Part shown: positions 6,744-15,689 of the stretch, piece by piece
Layout: every line of letters begins with the position of its first letter
Numbering within the stretch: position 1 is the stretch's first letter
NCBI GenBank assembly: GCA_910585635.1
Contig: CAJUFE010000037.1
Location: forward strand, 1-46,775
Length of the DNA: 46,775 nucleotides
Reading direction: 5' to 3'
DNA from: an uncultured Lachnospiraceae bacterium
Lineage (GTDB): Bacteria; Bacillota; Clostridia; Lachnospirales; Lachnospiraceae
The notes under the pieces: generated by a model
What the model was told of the DNA's origin: nothing
What the model saw: the letters and a program-made list of their open reading frames with translations, nothing else
Database searches by the model: none
Program-made: the position numbers and the translations under genes

Positions 6744-8162
6744 TTGTTGTTCCAAAGACATGAGCAGAGACGTCTGGACATGGCGGATGTGAATGTATAT
6801 ACGGCGGCCAGGCTGGGGGATATGGCCTCCTCCTTAAAGCGCCTGGCCCAGTCTTTTACCGAGGAGATGGACGGGCAGCACCTGACCAAGGAGGATGGGG
6901 CTGCGGCGATGCAGACGGCTGCGGCGATGGTGTGCGGGAGCTGCAGCCGCTGCAACCTCTACCAGGACAGCGCCAGAGAGGACAGCTATTATCTGTATTA
7001 TCTTTTGCGCGCATTTGAGGTCCATGGGGCTGTGCGGATGGAGGATATGCCCCTTTTGTTCCGGCAGACCTGTTTTCACAAAGACCGATATCTGGAACAG
7101 CTGAACAGGAGCTTAGGGCGGGCGACCATGAACCTGTCCTGGAAGAACCGTTTTTTGGAGAGCCGGGACGCGGTGATCGTGCAGTTTAGGGAGCTGGCGG
7201 CCATCATTGAGGAGTTTTCCCGGCAGATGGAGAAGGCTGTGGATGTGACCAGCCAGTGGGAGCAGACCGTGAAAAAGGCTTTCCGCAGACGCCATATGCT
7301 GGTGGAGAAGATGCTGGTGCTGGAATATGAGGATCGGCGTCGGGAAGCCTTCCTGACCATGCGGACGACCAACGGGACCTGCCTTATGGCGAAGGAAGCG
7401 GCCGCCATCCTGGGACAGGCCATGGGGCAGCAGAAGTGGAACCCGGCCAAGGACAGCAAAGCGATCGTCACCAGACAATCCGGCGCCCTGCGTTTTGTGG
7501 AGGAGGGGCGGTATCAGATGCTCTATGGGGTGGCGAAGGTCCCTAAGACAGGCGAGACGGTCTCCGGGGATACCCATACCTTTTTTAAAAACCTGGAGGG
7601 ACAGGCGATCATGGGGCTGGCAGACGGCATGGGCAGCGGGGAGAAGGCCAGCAGGGAGAGCGCCCGCATCATCGAGCTGACCGAACAGCTGATGGGAGCA
7701 GGCTTTTCAGCCAGATCCTCCTTAAAGCTGGTGAACACCGTGCTCTTGCTGGCGGGAAAAGAGCAGGACCCGGCGGCGGTGGATCTGATCTGTGTGGATC
7801 TAAATTCCGGCGTGCTGGAGGCCATGAAGCTGGGAGCCGCAGCTTCTTTCGTGATGGGGCAGGATGGCGTGGAGCTCTTGGAGGCAGGGAACGTGCCGAT
7901 CGGGATCTTGAACCCGATCGAGCCGGTGCTGCTCTCCAGAAAGCTGTGGGATGACGACCGGATCGTCATGGTCAGTGACGGGGTCCTGGATGCACTGCCG
8001 GGTGAAGATAAGGAAGCGGTGATGCGGGACTTTTTAGTGTCCCTGCCCCCCGCAAAGCCCCAGGACATCGCCGAACAGGTGTTACAGTTCGCCCTGTCGT
8101 CAGAGGAAGGGGCCAGAGATGATATGACGGTCCTCACGGCCGGGATCTGGGAGCGGGGATGA
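6744..8162 (+). CDS. spoIIE: Stage II sporulation protein E, PP2C phosphatase, short form
   Basis: A roughly 470-residue SpoIIE-type serine phosphatase. In B. subtilis SpoIIE dephosphorylates SpoIIAA to release sigma-F in the forespore. The C-terminal PP2C domain has GLADGMGSGEKASRES, MVSDGVLDALP and DDMTVL, supplying metal-binding aspartates. The N-terminal half is alpha-helical with no transmembrane segments, unlike the multi-pass B. subtilis protein. It has a CGSCSRCNLY cysteine cluster. I chose the TTG at 6744 because AGGAGGG (6731-6737) lies six bases upstream; ATGs at 6642, 6723 and 6780 are in frame but lack good sites. Synteny (divIC before, tilS after) supports the call. Confidence 0.88.
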   Translation: MLFQRHEQRRLDMADVNVYTAARLGDMASSLKRLAQSFTEEMDGQHLTKEDGAAAMQTAAAMVCGSCSRCNLYQDSAREDSYYLYYLLRAFEVHGAVRMEDMPLLFRQTCFHKDRYLEQLNRSLGRATMNLSWKNRFLESRDAVIVQFRELAAIIEEFSRQMEKAVDVTSQWEQTVKKAFRRRHMLVEKMLVLEYEDRRREAFLTMRTTNGTCLMAKEAAAILGQAMGQQKWNPAKDSKAIVTRQSGALRFVEEGRYQMLYGVAKVPKTGETVSGDTHTFFKNLEGQAIMGLADGMGSGEKASRESARIIELTEQLMGAGFSARSSLKLVNTVLLLAGKEQDPAAVDLICVDLNSGVLEAMKLGAAASFVMGQDGVELLEAGNVPIGILNPIEPVLLSRKLWDDDRIVMVSDGVLDALPGEDKEAVMRDFLVSLPPAKPQDIAEQVLQFALSSEEGARDDMTVLTAGIWERG

Positions 8163-8166
8163 GCAT

Positions 8167-8244
8167 GAGCGGCCGTATGCGCCGTATGGGCAGGAGCGGC
8201 CGTATGCGCAAGATGGGCAGGAGCGGCCAGACGCGCGGGATGAG
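8167..8244 (+). repeat. 27-base tandem repeat between spoIIE and tilS
   Basis: Almost three copies of a 27-base unit beginning GAGCGGCCGTATGCGC lie at 8167-8193, 8194-8220 and 8221-8244, the last one partial and more divergent. They directly follow the spoIIE stop codon. No gene is seen in this 166-base spacer. Confidence 0.85.
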
Positions 8245-8328
8245 CGCGGGGATACGCGGGAGCTGCCAGGCAGCGAGAGCTGAGCACAGGCGGTGGGGCG
8301 GCAAGGAGAGGCAAAGGAGGAAGGGACC

Positions 8329-9720
8329 ATGAGGAGACAGGTAGAAGCGGCGATCAGAAAGTATGGGCTTTTGCATCCGGGGGGGCAGGTGCTGGCGGCC
8401 GTCTCCGGAGGGGCGGATTCGGTCTGCCTCCTGTATGTATTGGCCCAGATCAGGGAAGACTGGGACTTGGAGCTCAAAGCGGTACATGTGCATCACGGGC
8501 TGCGGGGAGAGGAGGCGGACCGGGATGCGGCTTTTACAAAAGCCTTATGTGAGAAACTTTTGGTCCCCTGCAGCATAGACTATGTGGATGTGCATCGTTT
8601 TTCGGAAGAAAAGGGACTGTCCCAGGAGGAGGCGGCCAGAGAGCTGCGCTATCAGGCGCTGGAGGCGGCAGCGGACCGATGGGAACAGCAGTCAGGGCGG
8701 GCGGTCCGGATCGCGGTGGCCCACCATGGGGACGATAATGTGGAGACGATCCTCCATAACCTGTTCCGCGGCAGCGGGTTAAAGGGACTGGGCGGGATCC
8801 GGCCCCTGCGGGGACGGATCATCCGGCCGCTGCTGACGGTGAGCAGACAGGAGATCTTGGACTTTCTGCAGGAGGAGAAGATCGGCTACTGCCAGGATCG
8901 TACCAACCAGGAGGAGGCATATACCAGGAATAAGCTGCGGTTGAAGATCATGCCCATGATCTGCTCGGATATCAATGCGCGGGCTGGAGAACATATCCTG
9001 CAGGCGGCGGAGCGGATGCGCCAGGCTGATGCGTATCTAGAGCAGCAGGCGGCTCTTTGGCTGGGGCAGTACGGTATCCTGGAGGAGGAGCGGGACGCGC
9101 CGGGGAAGCTCCATCGCTCCGGGGCAAAGGCTAAGGAGCTTAAGAAAGAGCCGGCGATCATCCAGACCTATGCGATCCGCCAGCTGATCCGGGACATGAC
9201 CAGCTCAGGGAAGGATATCACCAGCGTCCATGTGGAAGGGGCCCGGGAGCTTTTAGAAAAACAGGCGGGCAGGCAGGTGGATCTTCCCTATGGCCTGATG
9301 GCCAGGCGGACCTACGATCATCTGTGGATCGAGCGGAAGGCGGACGGGAGAGCGCAGAGAGAGGTCCTGCCGCCAAAGCTGGAGATGGAGACCTTTTTTT
9401 ACGAAAAAGGGATGGAAATCCCGAAAAACCAGTATACGAAATGGTTCGATCATGATAAAATAAATGGAATGTTGTCTGTCAGGACCCGGCAGACCGGGGA
9501 TTATCTCCTCCTTCCGGGCGGCGGGCATAAGACGATCAAGTCCTACCTGATCGACGAGAAGATCCCTGCCCATTTGCGGGATGAGGTGTTCCTTCTCGCG
9601 GACGGGAGCCACATCCTGTGGGTGATCGGAAGGAAGATCAGCGAGGGCTGCAAGGTTACGGAAAAGACAAAGAGGATCTTACAAGTACACATGAGCGGAG
9701 GAGAGGAAGATGGCAGATAA
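8329..9720 (+). CDS. tilS: tRNA(Ile)-lysidine synthase
   Basis: A 463-residue TilS that uses ATP and lysine to convert C34 of the tRNA-Ile CAU anticodon to lysidine, so that it reads AUA. The PP-loop AVSGGADSVCLL lies near residues 24-35, HHGLRGEEADRDAAF follows, then HHGDDNVETILHNLFRGSGLKGLGGI and NKLRLKIMP. The C-terminal TilS domain includes GDYLLLPGGGHKTIKSYLIDEKIP. AAAGGAGGAAGGGACC precedes this ATG; an in-frame ATG at 8293 is less likely. The gene overlaps hpt by 11 bases, suggesting translational coupling, as in B. subtilis. Confidence 0.95.
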   Translation: MRRQVEAAIRKYGLLHPGGQVLAAVSGGADSVCLLYVLAQIREDWDLELKAVHVHHGLRGEEADRDAAFTKALCEKLLVPCSIDYVDVHRFSEEKGLSQEEAARELRYQALEAAADRWEQQSGRAVRIAVAHHGDDNVETILHNLFRGSGLKGLGGIRPLRGRIIRPLLTVSRQEILDFLQEEKIGYCQDRTNQEEAYTRNKLRLKIMPMICSDINARAGEHILQAAERMRQADAYLEQQAALWLGQYGILEEERDAPGKLHRSGAKAKELKKEPAIIQTYAIRQLIRDMTSSGKDITSVHVEGARELLEKQAGRQVDLPYGLMARRTYDHLWIERKADGRAQREVLPPKLEMETFFYEKGMEIPKNQYTKWFDHDKINGMLSVRTRQTGDYLLLPGGGHKTIKSYLIDEKIPAHLRDEVFLLADGSHILWVIGRKISEGCKVTEKTKRILQVHMSGGEEDGR

Positions 9721-10234
9721 GATCAGGGTGCTGCTTTCGGAAGAAGAGGTAAATGCCAGGATCAATGAGATCGCGGGACAGATCAGCAAGGACTATGAGG
9801 GAAAGCCGGTCCATCTGATCTGTATCCTGAAGGGCGGTGTGTTCTTTACCTGTGAGCTGGCCAAAAGGCTGACGGTGCCCGTCTCCCTGGATTTTATGTC
9901 CGTGTCCAGCTATGGGAGCGGCACAAAGTCCAGCGGGGTGGTGCGGATCATCAAAGACCTGGATGAGCCTTTAGAGGGCAAGGATGTCCTCATCGTGGAG
10001 GATATCATCGACTCAGGACGGACCCTGTCCTATCTGCTGGAGATCCTGTGGCAGAGGCACCCGAAGAGCATCCAGATCTGTACGCTGTTAGATAAGCCGG
10101 AGCGCCGCGTGAAGAAGCAGGTGCAGGTGCAGTATACATGTTTTTCCATTCCGGATGAGTTTGTGGTGGGCTATGGTCTGGACTATGACCAGAAATACAG
10201 GACCCTGCCCTATATCGGAGTAGTAGAACAGTAG
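9710..10234 (+). CDS. hpt: Hypoxanthine phosphoribosyltransferase
   Basis: A 174-residue purine salvage enzyme joining hypoxanthine (and usually guanine) to PRPP to form IMP or GMP. The PRPP-binding motif DVLIVEDIIDSGRTL lies near residues 93-107, the early LICILKGGVFFTCELA is typical, and DEFVVGYGLDYDQKYR forms the base-recognition end. The start codon lies inside tilS, preceded by GGAGAGGAAG. ftsH follows after 48 bases. Order tilS-hpt-ftsH is conserved in Firmicutes. Confidence 0.96.
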   Translation: MADKIRVLLSEEEVNARINEIAGQISKDYEGKPVHLICILKGGVFFTCELAKRLTVPVSLDFMSVSSYGSGTKSSGVVRIIKDLDEPLEGKDVLIVEDIIDSGRTLSYLLEILWQRHPKSIQICTLLDKPERRVKKQVQVQYTCFSIPDEFVVGYGLDYDQKYRTLPYIGVVEQ

Positions 10235-10282
10235 CGGCCGGACAGAGGATCTTAAGGCCGCGGACAGTAAGGAGGCAGCTAG

Positions 10283-12109
10283 TTGAGACAGCAGCAATAC
10301 AGAGGATTTGGGTTCATGCTCATCATGGTGATGATGCTCCTCATCGTGATGACATTTTCCCGGCAGGTCTTTATCAATGAGGATATCAGTTACCAGGAAT
10401 ATCTGGATATATTAGACGGGGATGATGTGGAGGAGGTAACGATCCGGCAGAACCAGCAGACACCTACCGGCGAGGTGGAGTTAAAGCTCAAGGATGGCAG
10501 TATCCGTCAGTATAATACCTCCGACGTGACGGTGGAGCAGCAGCTTTTGCGGGAGAAGGGGATCGATCACACCTTGTTCGATGTGCCCCAGGAGAACATC
10601 CTGCTGAGCGTGATGCTGCCGATCCTGCTCTCCGGGGTGGTGGTAGTGGTCTTGATCACTATGATGAACGCCAGGGCCACAGGCGGCGGAGCCAACGCCA
10701 AGATGATGAACTTCGGCAAGAGCCGGGCCAGGATCAGCCGGGACAGCAAGACCAATTTCCACAATGTAGCCGGACTGGACGAGGAGAAGGAGGAGCTGGC
10801 CGAGGTGGTGGATTTCCTGCGTCAGCCCCAGAAATATACCAGTGTAGGAGCCAGGATCCCCAAGGGACTCCTGCTGGTGGGGCCTCCCGGCACAGGAAAG
10901 ACGCTGCTGGCTAAGGCGGTGGCCGGGGAGGCGGGCGTGCCCTTCTTCTCGATCTCCGGCTCGGATTTTGTGGAGATGTTCGTGGGCGTGGGCGCGTCCC
11001 GTGTGCGGGACCTGTTCGAGGATGCCAAGAAGAACGCGCCCTGTATCGTCTTTATCGATGAGATCGACGCGGTGGCCCGCCGGAGAGGGACCGGCATGGG
11101 CGGCGGCCATGATGAGCGGGAGCAGACCCTGAACCAGCTCCTGGTGGAGATGGACGGCTTCGGGGTCAATGAAGGGATCATCGTGATGGCCGCCACCAAC
11201 CGGGTAGATATCTTAGATCCGGCCATCTTACGGCCTGGCCGATTTGACCGGAAGGTGAACGTGGGCCGGCCGGATGTGAAGGGCCGGGAGGAGATCTTAC
11301 GGGTCCACTGCAAGGAGAAACCCTTGAGCGACGATGTGGATCTGAAGCGGGTGGCCCAGACCACCGCCGGCTTTACCGGGGCGGATCTGGAGAACCTGAT
11401 GAACGAGGCGGCGATCCTGACCGCTAAGGATGGACGGCATTATCTGACCCAGTCGGATATCGACAAGGCCTTTGTGAAGGTGGGGATCGGCACCGAGAAG
11501 AAGAGCAAGGTGATCGCGGAAAAGGATAAGAAGGTCACGGCTTACCATGAGGCGGGCCATGCGATCTTGTTCCATGTGCTCCCGGATGTGGGCCCGGTCC
11601 ACACGGTCTCGATCATCCCTACAGGGAACGGGATGGGCGGCTACACCATGCCCCTGCCGGAGAAGGATGAGATGTTCATGACGAAAGGCAGGATGCTCCA
11701 GCATATCATGGTCTCTCTGGGAGGCCGGATCGCGGAGGAGCTGATCTTTGACGATATCACCACCGGCGCGTCCCAGGATATCAAGCAGGCCACCAGCATC
11801 GCCCGGGCCATGGTGACGAAATACGGCATGTCTGAGAAGGTGGGCATGATCGATTATGGCAGTGACGAGGATGAGGTCTTCATCGGCCGGGACTTAGCCC
11901 ACACAAAGACCTACGGCGAATCGGTGGCCACCGTGATCGACGATGAGGTGAAGCGGATCATCGACGAGTGCTACCAGAGGGCCAGGCGGATCATCCTGGA
12001 CCATGAAGGTGTCCTCCATGCCTGCAGCAAGATCCTCCTGGCCAAGGAAAAGATCGGGCAGGAGGAATTTGAAGGGCTGTTCTCGTCGGGGGCCGTGAGC
12101 ATGGCTTAG
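10283..12109 (+). CDS. ftsH: ATP-dependent zinc metalloprotease FtsH
   Basis: A 608-residue membrane AAA+ protease that degrades misfolded membrane proteins and regulators. Transmembrane helices lie near residues 11-29 and 105-128. Walker A GPPGTGKT is at 200-207, Walker B IVFIDEIDAVARRRG follows, the second region of homology includes ATNRVDILDPAILRPGRFDR, and the zinc site HEAGH is at 422-426. The start is TTG, preceded by AAGGAGG; no ATG nearby gives a better site. Length is slightly short of E. coli FtsH (about 644), mainly at the tail. It closes the syntenic block. Confidence 0.97.
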   Translation: MRQQQYRGFGFMLIMVMMLLIVMTFSRQVFINEDISYQEYLDILDGDDVEEVTIRQNQQTPTGEVELKLKDGSIRQYNTSDVTVEQQLLREKGIDHTLFDVPQENILLSVMLPILLSGVVVVVLITMMNARATGGGANAKMMNFGKSRARISRDSKTNFHNVAGLDEEKEELAEVVDFLRQPQKYTSVGARIPKGLLLVGPPGTGKTLLAKAVAGEAGVPFFSISGSDFVEMFVGVGASRVRDLFEDAKKNAPCIVFIDEIDAVARRRGTGMGGGHDEREQTLNQLLVEMDGFGVNEGIIVMAATNRVDILDPAILRPGRFDRKVNVGRPDVKGREEILRVHCKEKPLSDDVDLKRVAQTTAGFTGADLENLMNEAAILTAKDGRHYLTQSDIDKAFVKVGIGTEKKSKVIAEKDKKVTAYHEAGHAILFHVLPDVGPVHTVSIIPTGNGMGGYTMPLPEKDEMFMTKGRMLQHIMVSLGGRIAEELIFDDITTGASQDIKQATSIARAMVTKYGMSEKVGMIDYGSDEDEVFIGRDLAHTKTYGESVATVIDDEVKRIIDECYQRARRIILDHEGVLHACSKILLAKEKIGQEEFEGLFSSGAVSMA

Positions 12110-12343
12110 GAAAGTAGAGGATCTGCACAAAAAGAAAATTAAAAAAAAACGAAGTTTGTGCACACTTATTTTGAAAGCTATGCTATTATAATAGACGTAA
12201 CCCCCCCAATACATTATATAGTTTTTGCTACACCCCATAAGAAACGAAATACCTTCTCCTGAAAAGGTCAGCTGCGAAGCTGGCCTTTTCGCTGTCCATT
12301 TTTACCGTTAAGGACGATATTTCGGGTTTCGTCATATTTCACA
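12110..12343. other. Spacer after ftsH
   Basis: An AT-rich patch (about 12130-12192) contains TATTAT preceded by TGC (12181-12189), an extended -10-like element without a clear -35. It is followed by a C-run and the hairpin described at 12262. I see no gene here. Confidence 0.4.
12262..12289 (+). terminator. Terminator after ftsH
   Basis: AAAAGGTCAGCT (12262-12273) pairs with AGCTGGCCTTTT (12278-12289) around a GCGA loop, with one wobble. The flanking A and T runs would let it work on either strand. Confidence 0.7.
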
Positions 12344-12372
12344 TTGTCAGATCGGAGAAGATAGGATACAAT
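12344..12372 (+). promoter_or_regulatory. Promoter of the GH13 glycosidase gene
   Basis: TTGTCA (12344-12349) and TACAAT (12367-12372) are separated by 17 bases. The leader to 12457 is about 78 bases. Confidence 0.65.
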
Positions 12373-12456
12373 AGTCAGAGAAAATACACCATGAGTTTCG
12401 GTTGAGACGGCGGCCTGCTGTGTCGAGATAGAAAGCTCCAAGGAAGGACGAGATGG

Positions 12457-14823
12457 ATGAACACAGATGTCTGTTATTTGAATAGAGAAGCCCTGTATTC
12501 TTCGGGGACAGAGGATTTTCGGATACCGCCTGAGCCGGATCCGGGGCAGGAGGTACAGATCCGCTTCAGGACCTGCCGGGAGGATGTGGACCGGGTGCTC
12601 TTTATCCAGCGGGGGAAGGAAGAGCCCAGAGAGATGGTGAAGGTCGCCCAGGACCCCTACTTTGACTTTTATGGATGTACGATCGTGGCAGGTACAGAGA
12701 AGATCCGCTATCATTTTGAGGTGGTCAAGGGGAACGGCTCCTGTAAGTACAACCGGCTGGGGACCGAAGGACCCTTCACCGAAGACTTTGACTTCTGCAT
12801 CACCCCGGGCTTCCACACGCCGGAGTGGGCGAAGGGCGCGATCATGTATCAGATCTACGTGGACCGTTTTTGCAATGGGGACCCGTCCAATGATGTGGAG
12901 GATGATGAATATATCTATATCGGCCGGCCGGTGCGGCAGATCAAGGAGTGGGATAAGCCCGTAGAGCCCGTGGATGTAGGCTGTTTTTACGGAGGCGACC
13001 TTAAAGGCGTATGGGACGAGCTGGACTATCTCCAGCGGTTGGGCGTGGAGGTGATCTATCTCAACCCGATCTTTGTGTCGCCCTCCAACCATAAATATGA
13101 CTGTCAGGACTATGAGTATATCGACCCCCATTACGGTGTGATCGTGAAGGATGAGGGAAAGACCCTGGACAGGGACACCTGCGTAGCCGGAGAGCAGCGG
13201 GAGGCGAACAAGGGCGCCGCGAAGTATATCTGCCGGGTGACGGACCGGGAGAACTTAGAGGCCTCCAATGCCTTTTTTGCCCGTTTTGTGGAGGAGGTCC
13301 ACCGACGGGGGATGCGCCTGATCCTGGACGGCGTGTTCAACCACTGCGGTTCCTTTAATAAATGGCTGGACCGGGAAGGGATCTATGAGCAGGCAGAGGG
13401 GTATGAGCCGGGAGCCTATGTGTCGGCTGCGAGTCCCTACCGGACCTTTTTCCGGTTTGAGAAGGAGGGGCAGGAGGATTGGCCTTATAATAAAAGCTAT
13501 GCCGGCTGGTGGGGACATGATACCCTGCCGAAGCTGAACTACGAAGGATCTTCCAAGCTGCAGCAGTATATCCTGGATATCGCGAAGAAATGGGTCTCTC
13601 CCCCTTATGATGTGGACGGCTGGCGTCTGGACGTGGCAGCCGATCTGGGCCAGAGCGGAGAGTTCAACCATACCTTCTGGAAGGCGTTCCGGGAGGCGGT
13701 AAGATCGGCAGACCCCGACGCGCTGATCTTAGCCGAGCACTATGGCGATGCCAGCGGATGGCTGCAGGGAGACGAGTGGGATTCCGTCATGAACTACGAT
13801 GCGTTCATGGAGCCGCTCACCTGGTTCTTGACGGGCATGGAGAAACACAGCGACCGCTATAATGAGCGCTTGTATGGGGATGGGGACGGCTTTTTCCGCT
13901 CTATGCACTACCATATGAGCCATATGCAGATGCCCTCCGTGCTGGTAGCGATGAACGAGCTGTCCAACCACGACCATTCCCGCTTTCTCACCAGGACCAA
14001 CCGGCAGGTGGGCCGGCTGGCCACCAGGGGGGCAGAGGCCGCGTCGGAAGGGATCAGCTACGGTGTGTTCCGGGAGGCGGTGATGGTGCAGATGACCTGG
14101 CCGGGAGCGCCTACGATCTACTATGGGGACGAGGCCGGCCTGTGCGGCTGGACAGATCCCGATAACCGGCGGACCTATCCCTGGGGAAAAGAAGATCTGG
14201 AGCTTTTGGAATTTTATCGGTATATGTGCTCCATCCACAAGCGGGTGCCGGCCCTGCGCAGGGGCTGTTTAAAGCGGCTTTTGGCGGATCATCAGCTGAT
14301 CGCCTACGGACGGATGAGCGGCCGGAGCAAGGCGGCGGTGGCGGTGAACAACCGGGACAGCGAGCGGGATGTGGAGCTGCCCGTATGGCAGCTGGGGATC
14401 CAGGATGATGAGCTCTTGTTCCGGGTGATGGTCACCACTGAAGAGGGCTATAATGTGGGCAAGGTGCTGGTGGACCATTCCCAGGGCTTTGTCCGTCTCA
14501 AGCTGGCCCCGGTCAGCAGTGTGCTCCTGGTGGCCTACGGGGAGACTGAAGGGTCAGAGGAAGAGGCGAAAGGGTCGGAGGAGAGCCGTGAGGGCCAGGA
14601 GTCTCTAAAAGAGGGGCATGGGACCCAAAAGGTGCCGGGAGAGGGCTGCAGAGCCCCAAAGATATCAGGAAAGAGCTGCAAGGTCCAAAAGATGCCGGGG
14701 GAGGGCTGCAGGACCCAAAAGATGCCGCGGAGGAGGGCCACAGGGCTCAAGAGACGCCGGAAGAGGGCCGTAAGGCCTGGGAGGGCGCAGGACGGAGCCG
14801 GAGACAGGAGGAGAGAGCCATGA
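12457..14823 (+). CDS. GH13 alpha-glycosidase, neopullulanase/cyclomaltodextrinase-like
   Basis: A 788-residue alpha-amylase-family enzyme without a signal peptide, so probably cytoplasmic, hydrolysing maltodextrins or cyclodextrins. An N-terminal beta-sandwich domain (about 1-125) precedes the barrel, which begins AIMYQIYVDRFCNGDPSND. Catalytic motifs are LDGVFNH, GWRLDVA with nucleophile D392, LAEHYGD with acid E427, and LSNHDHSRF with D506. A beta-rich C-domain ends near VSSVLLVAYG. The last 90 residues are unusual: Glu/Lys/Arg-rich, partly built from a degenerate 30-base repeat, with no glycosidase homology I recognise. AAGGAAGG precedes the start. Its stop overlaps the next gene's ATG. 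Confidence 0.9.
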   Translation: MNTDVCYLNREALYSSGTEDFRIPPEPDPGQEVQIRFRTCREDVDRVLFIQRGKEEPREMVKVAQDPYFDFYGCTIVAGTEKIRYHFEVVKGNGSCKYNRLGTEGPFTEDFDFCITPGFHTPEWAKGAIMYQIYVDRFCNGDPSNDVEDDEYIYIGRPVRQIKEWDKPVEPVDVGCFYGGDLKGVWDELDYLQRLGVEVIYLNPIFVSPSNHKYDCQDYEYIDPHYGVIVKDEGKTLDRDTCVAGEQREANKGAAKYICRVTDRENLEASNAFFARFVEEVHRRGMRLILDGVFNHCGSFNKWLDREGIYEQAEGYEPGAYVSAASPYRTFFRFEKEGQEDWPYNKSYAGWWGHDTLPKLNYEGSSKLQQYILDIAKKWVSPPYDVDGWRLDVAADLGQSGEFNHTFWKAFREAVRSADPDALILAEHYGDASGWLQGDEWDSVMNYDAFMEPLTWFLTGMEKHSDRYNERLYGDGDGFFRSMHYHMSHMQMPSVLVAMNELSNHDHSRFLTRTNRQVGRLATRGAEAASEGISYGVFREAVMVQMTWPGAPTIYYGDEAGLCGWTDPDNRRTYPWGKEDLELLEFYRYMCSIHKRVPALRRGCLKRLLADHQLIAYGRMSGRSKAAVAVNNRDSERDVELPVWQLGIQDDELLFRVMVTTEEGYNVGKVLVDHSQGFVRLKLAPVSSVLLVAYGETEGSEEEAKGSEESREGQESLKEGHGTQKVPGEGCRAPKISGKSCKVQKMPGEGCRTQKMPRRRATGLKRRRKRAVRPGRAQDGAGDRRREP
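14621..14770 (+). repeat. Degenerate 30-base tandem repeat inside the glycosidase tail
   Basis: Five units start at 14621, 14651, 14681, 14711 and 14741. The pattern is roughly GG-CCCAAAAGATGCCGGG followed by GAGGGCTGCA. In frame they encode ten-residue units such as QKVPGEGCRA, PKISGKSCKV and QKMPGEGCRT. The last two are more diverged. Confidence 0.85.
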
Positions 14824-15635
14824 TCAAGGCGGACTTTCATACCCATACCACCTTCTGTGACGGGAAGAGCACCCCCAGGGAGATGGTGGAGGCGGCCTGC
14901 AGGCTGGGTTTTACCAGTCTGGGGATCTCCGGCCACAGTGACTACTCTTTTTGTGAGCCGGGCTTCGGGATGTCCGATGAGGTCCTGGAGCGCTATAAAG
15001 AGGAGCTTTACGCGCTGCGTGAGGAGTATGCGGGCCGGATCCACCTGCATATCGGGATCGAGCTGGACTGTCTGGGACCGGTGCAGAAGGCGGAGTATGC
15101 CATCGGCTCTACCCATTGCCTGAAAAAGGACGGGGAGTATGTGTCGGTGGACGATCGGGAAGAGAAGGTGGCAGAGGCCGTAGAACGGCTGTGGAAGGGG
15201 GACTGGTATGCCTTCGCCCGGGATTATTATGAGCTGGAGGCCACAGTCTATGACCGGACCGGCTGTGACTGGGTGGGGCATTTCGACCTGGTCACGAAGG
15301 TGAACGAAGGCTATAAGTATTTTGACGAGACAGATGACCGCTATCTGGAGCCGGCCTTTGCGGCCATGGAGCGGCTGGCCCGGGCCGGCCTCCCCTTTGA
15401 GATCAATACGGGAGCCATCTCCAGAGGCTATCGGACGGCGCCCTACCCATCGGAGGTCCTGCTGCGAAAGCTCCATGCCATGGGCGGGCAGATCATGATC
15501 GATTCCGACAGCCATGATGCCAGGACGATCGGAGCGGGCTTCGCCCAGGCCGAGGCCCTGGCCATCCGGTGCGGGTTCACCCATACCCTGGTGCTGGCGC
15601 CGGGAGGCGGGTTCCAACGGGTCCCGATCGGATGA
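14820..15635 (+). CDS. PHP-domain phosphatase, histidinol-phosphatase (HisK/HisJ) type
   Basis: A 271-residue PHP-fold metal hydrolase. Metal-binding motifs are DFHTHTTFCDG at the N-terminus, GHSDYSF, GIELD, GHFDLV and the C-terminal DSDSHD. Members of this size convert histidinol phosphate to histidinol, but close homologues act on other phosphate esters and no his genes are nearby, so the substrate is uncertain. The start overlaps the glycosidase stop (ATGA), with GGAGGAGAG upstream. The gene is cotranscribed with the glycosidase and convergent with the WYL regulator. Confidence 0.85.
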   Translation: MIKADFHTHTTFCDGKSTPREMVEAACRLGFTSLGISGHSDYSFCEPGFGMSDEVLERYKEELYALREEYAGRIHLHIGIELDCLGPVQKAEYAIGSTHCLKKDGEYVSVDDREEKVAEAVERLWKGDWYAFARDYYELEATVYDRTGCDWVGHFDLVTKVNEGYKYFDETDDRYLEPAFAAMERLARAGLPFEINTGAISRGYRTAPYPSEVLLRKLHAMGGQIMIDSDSHDARTIGAGFAQAEALAIRCGFTHTLVLAPGGGFQRVPIG

Positions 15636-15689
15636 GAGGGCGCTGCTTTAGTTGGCATGGGTGTGAAAGATAATGGCAGAGCCGTTTTG

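Noticed and set aside
12268..13131. Minus-strand frame opposite the glycosidase N-terminus
   Set aside because: No family resemblance, and it crosses the promoter and terminator of real genes.
14621..14770. 30-base repeats as a CRISPR array
   Set aside because: The units are directly adjacent with no spacers, diverge gradually and stay in frame, so they form a coding minisatellite. No cas genes are present.
14535..15617. Minus-strand open frame of 360 codons opposite the glycosidase tail and PHP gene
   Set aside because: Its composition is that of a shadow frame, and the PHP phosphatase motifs on the plus strand are unambiguous.
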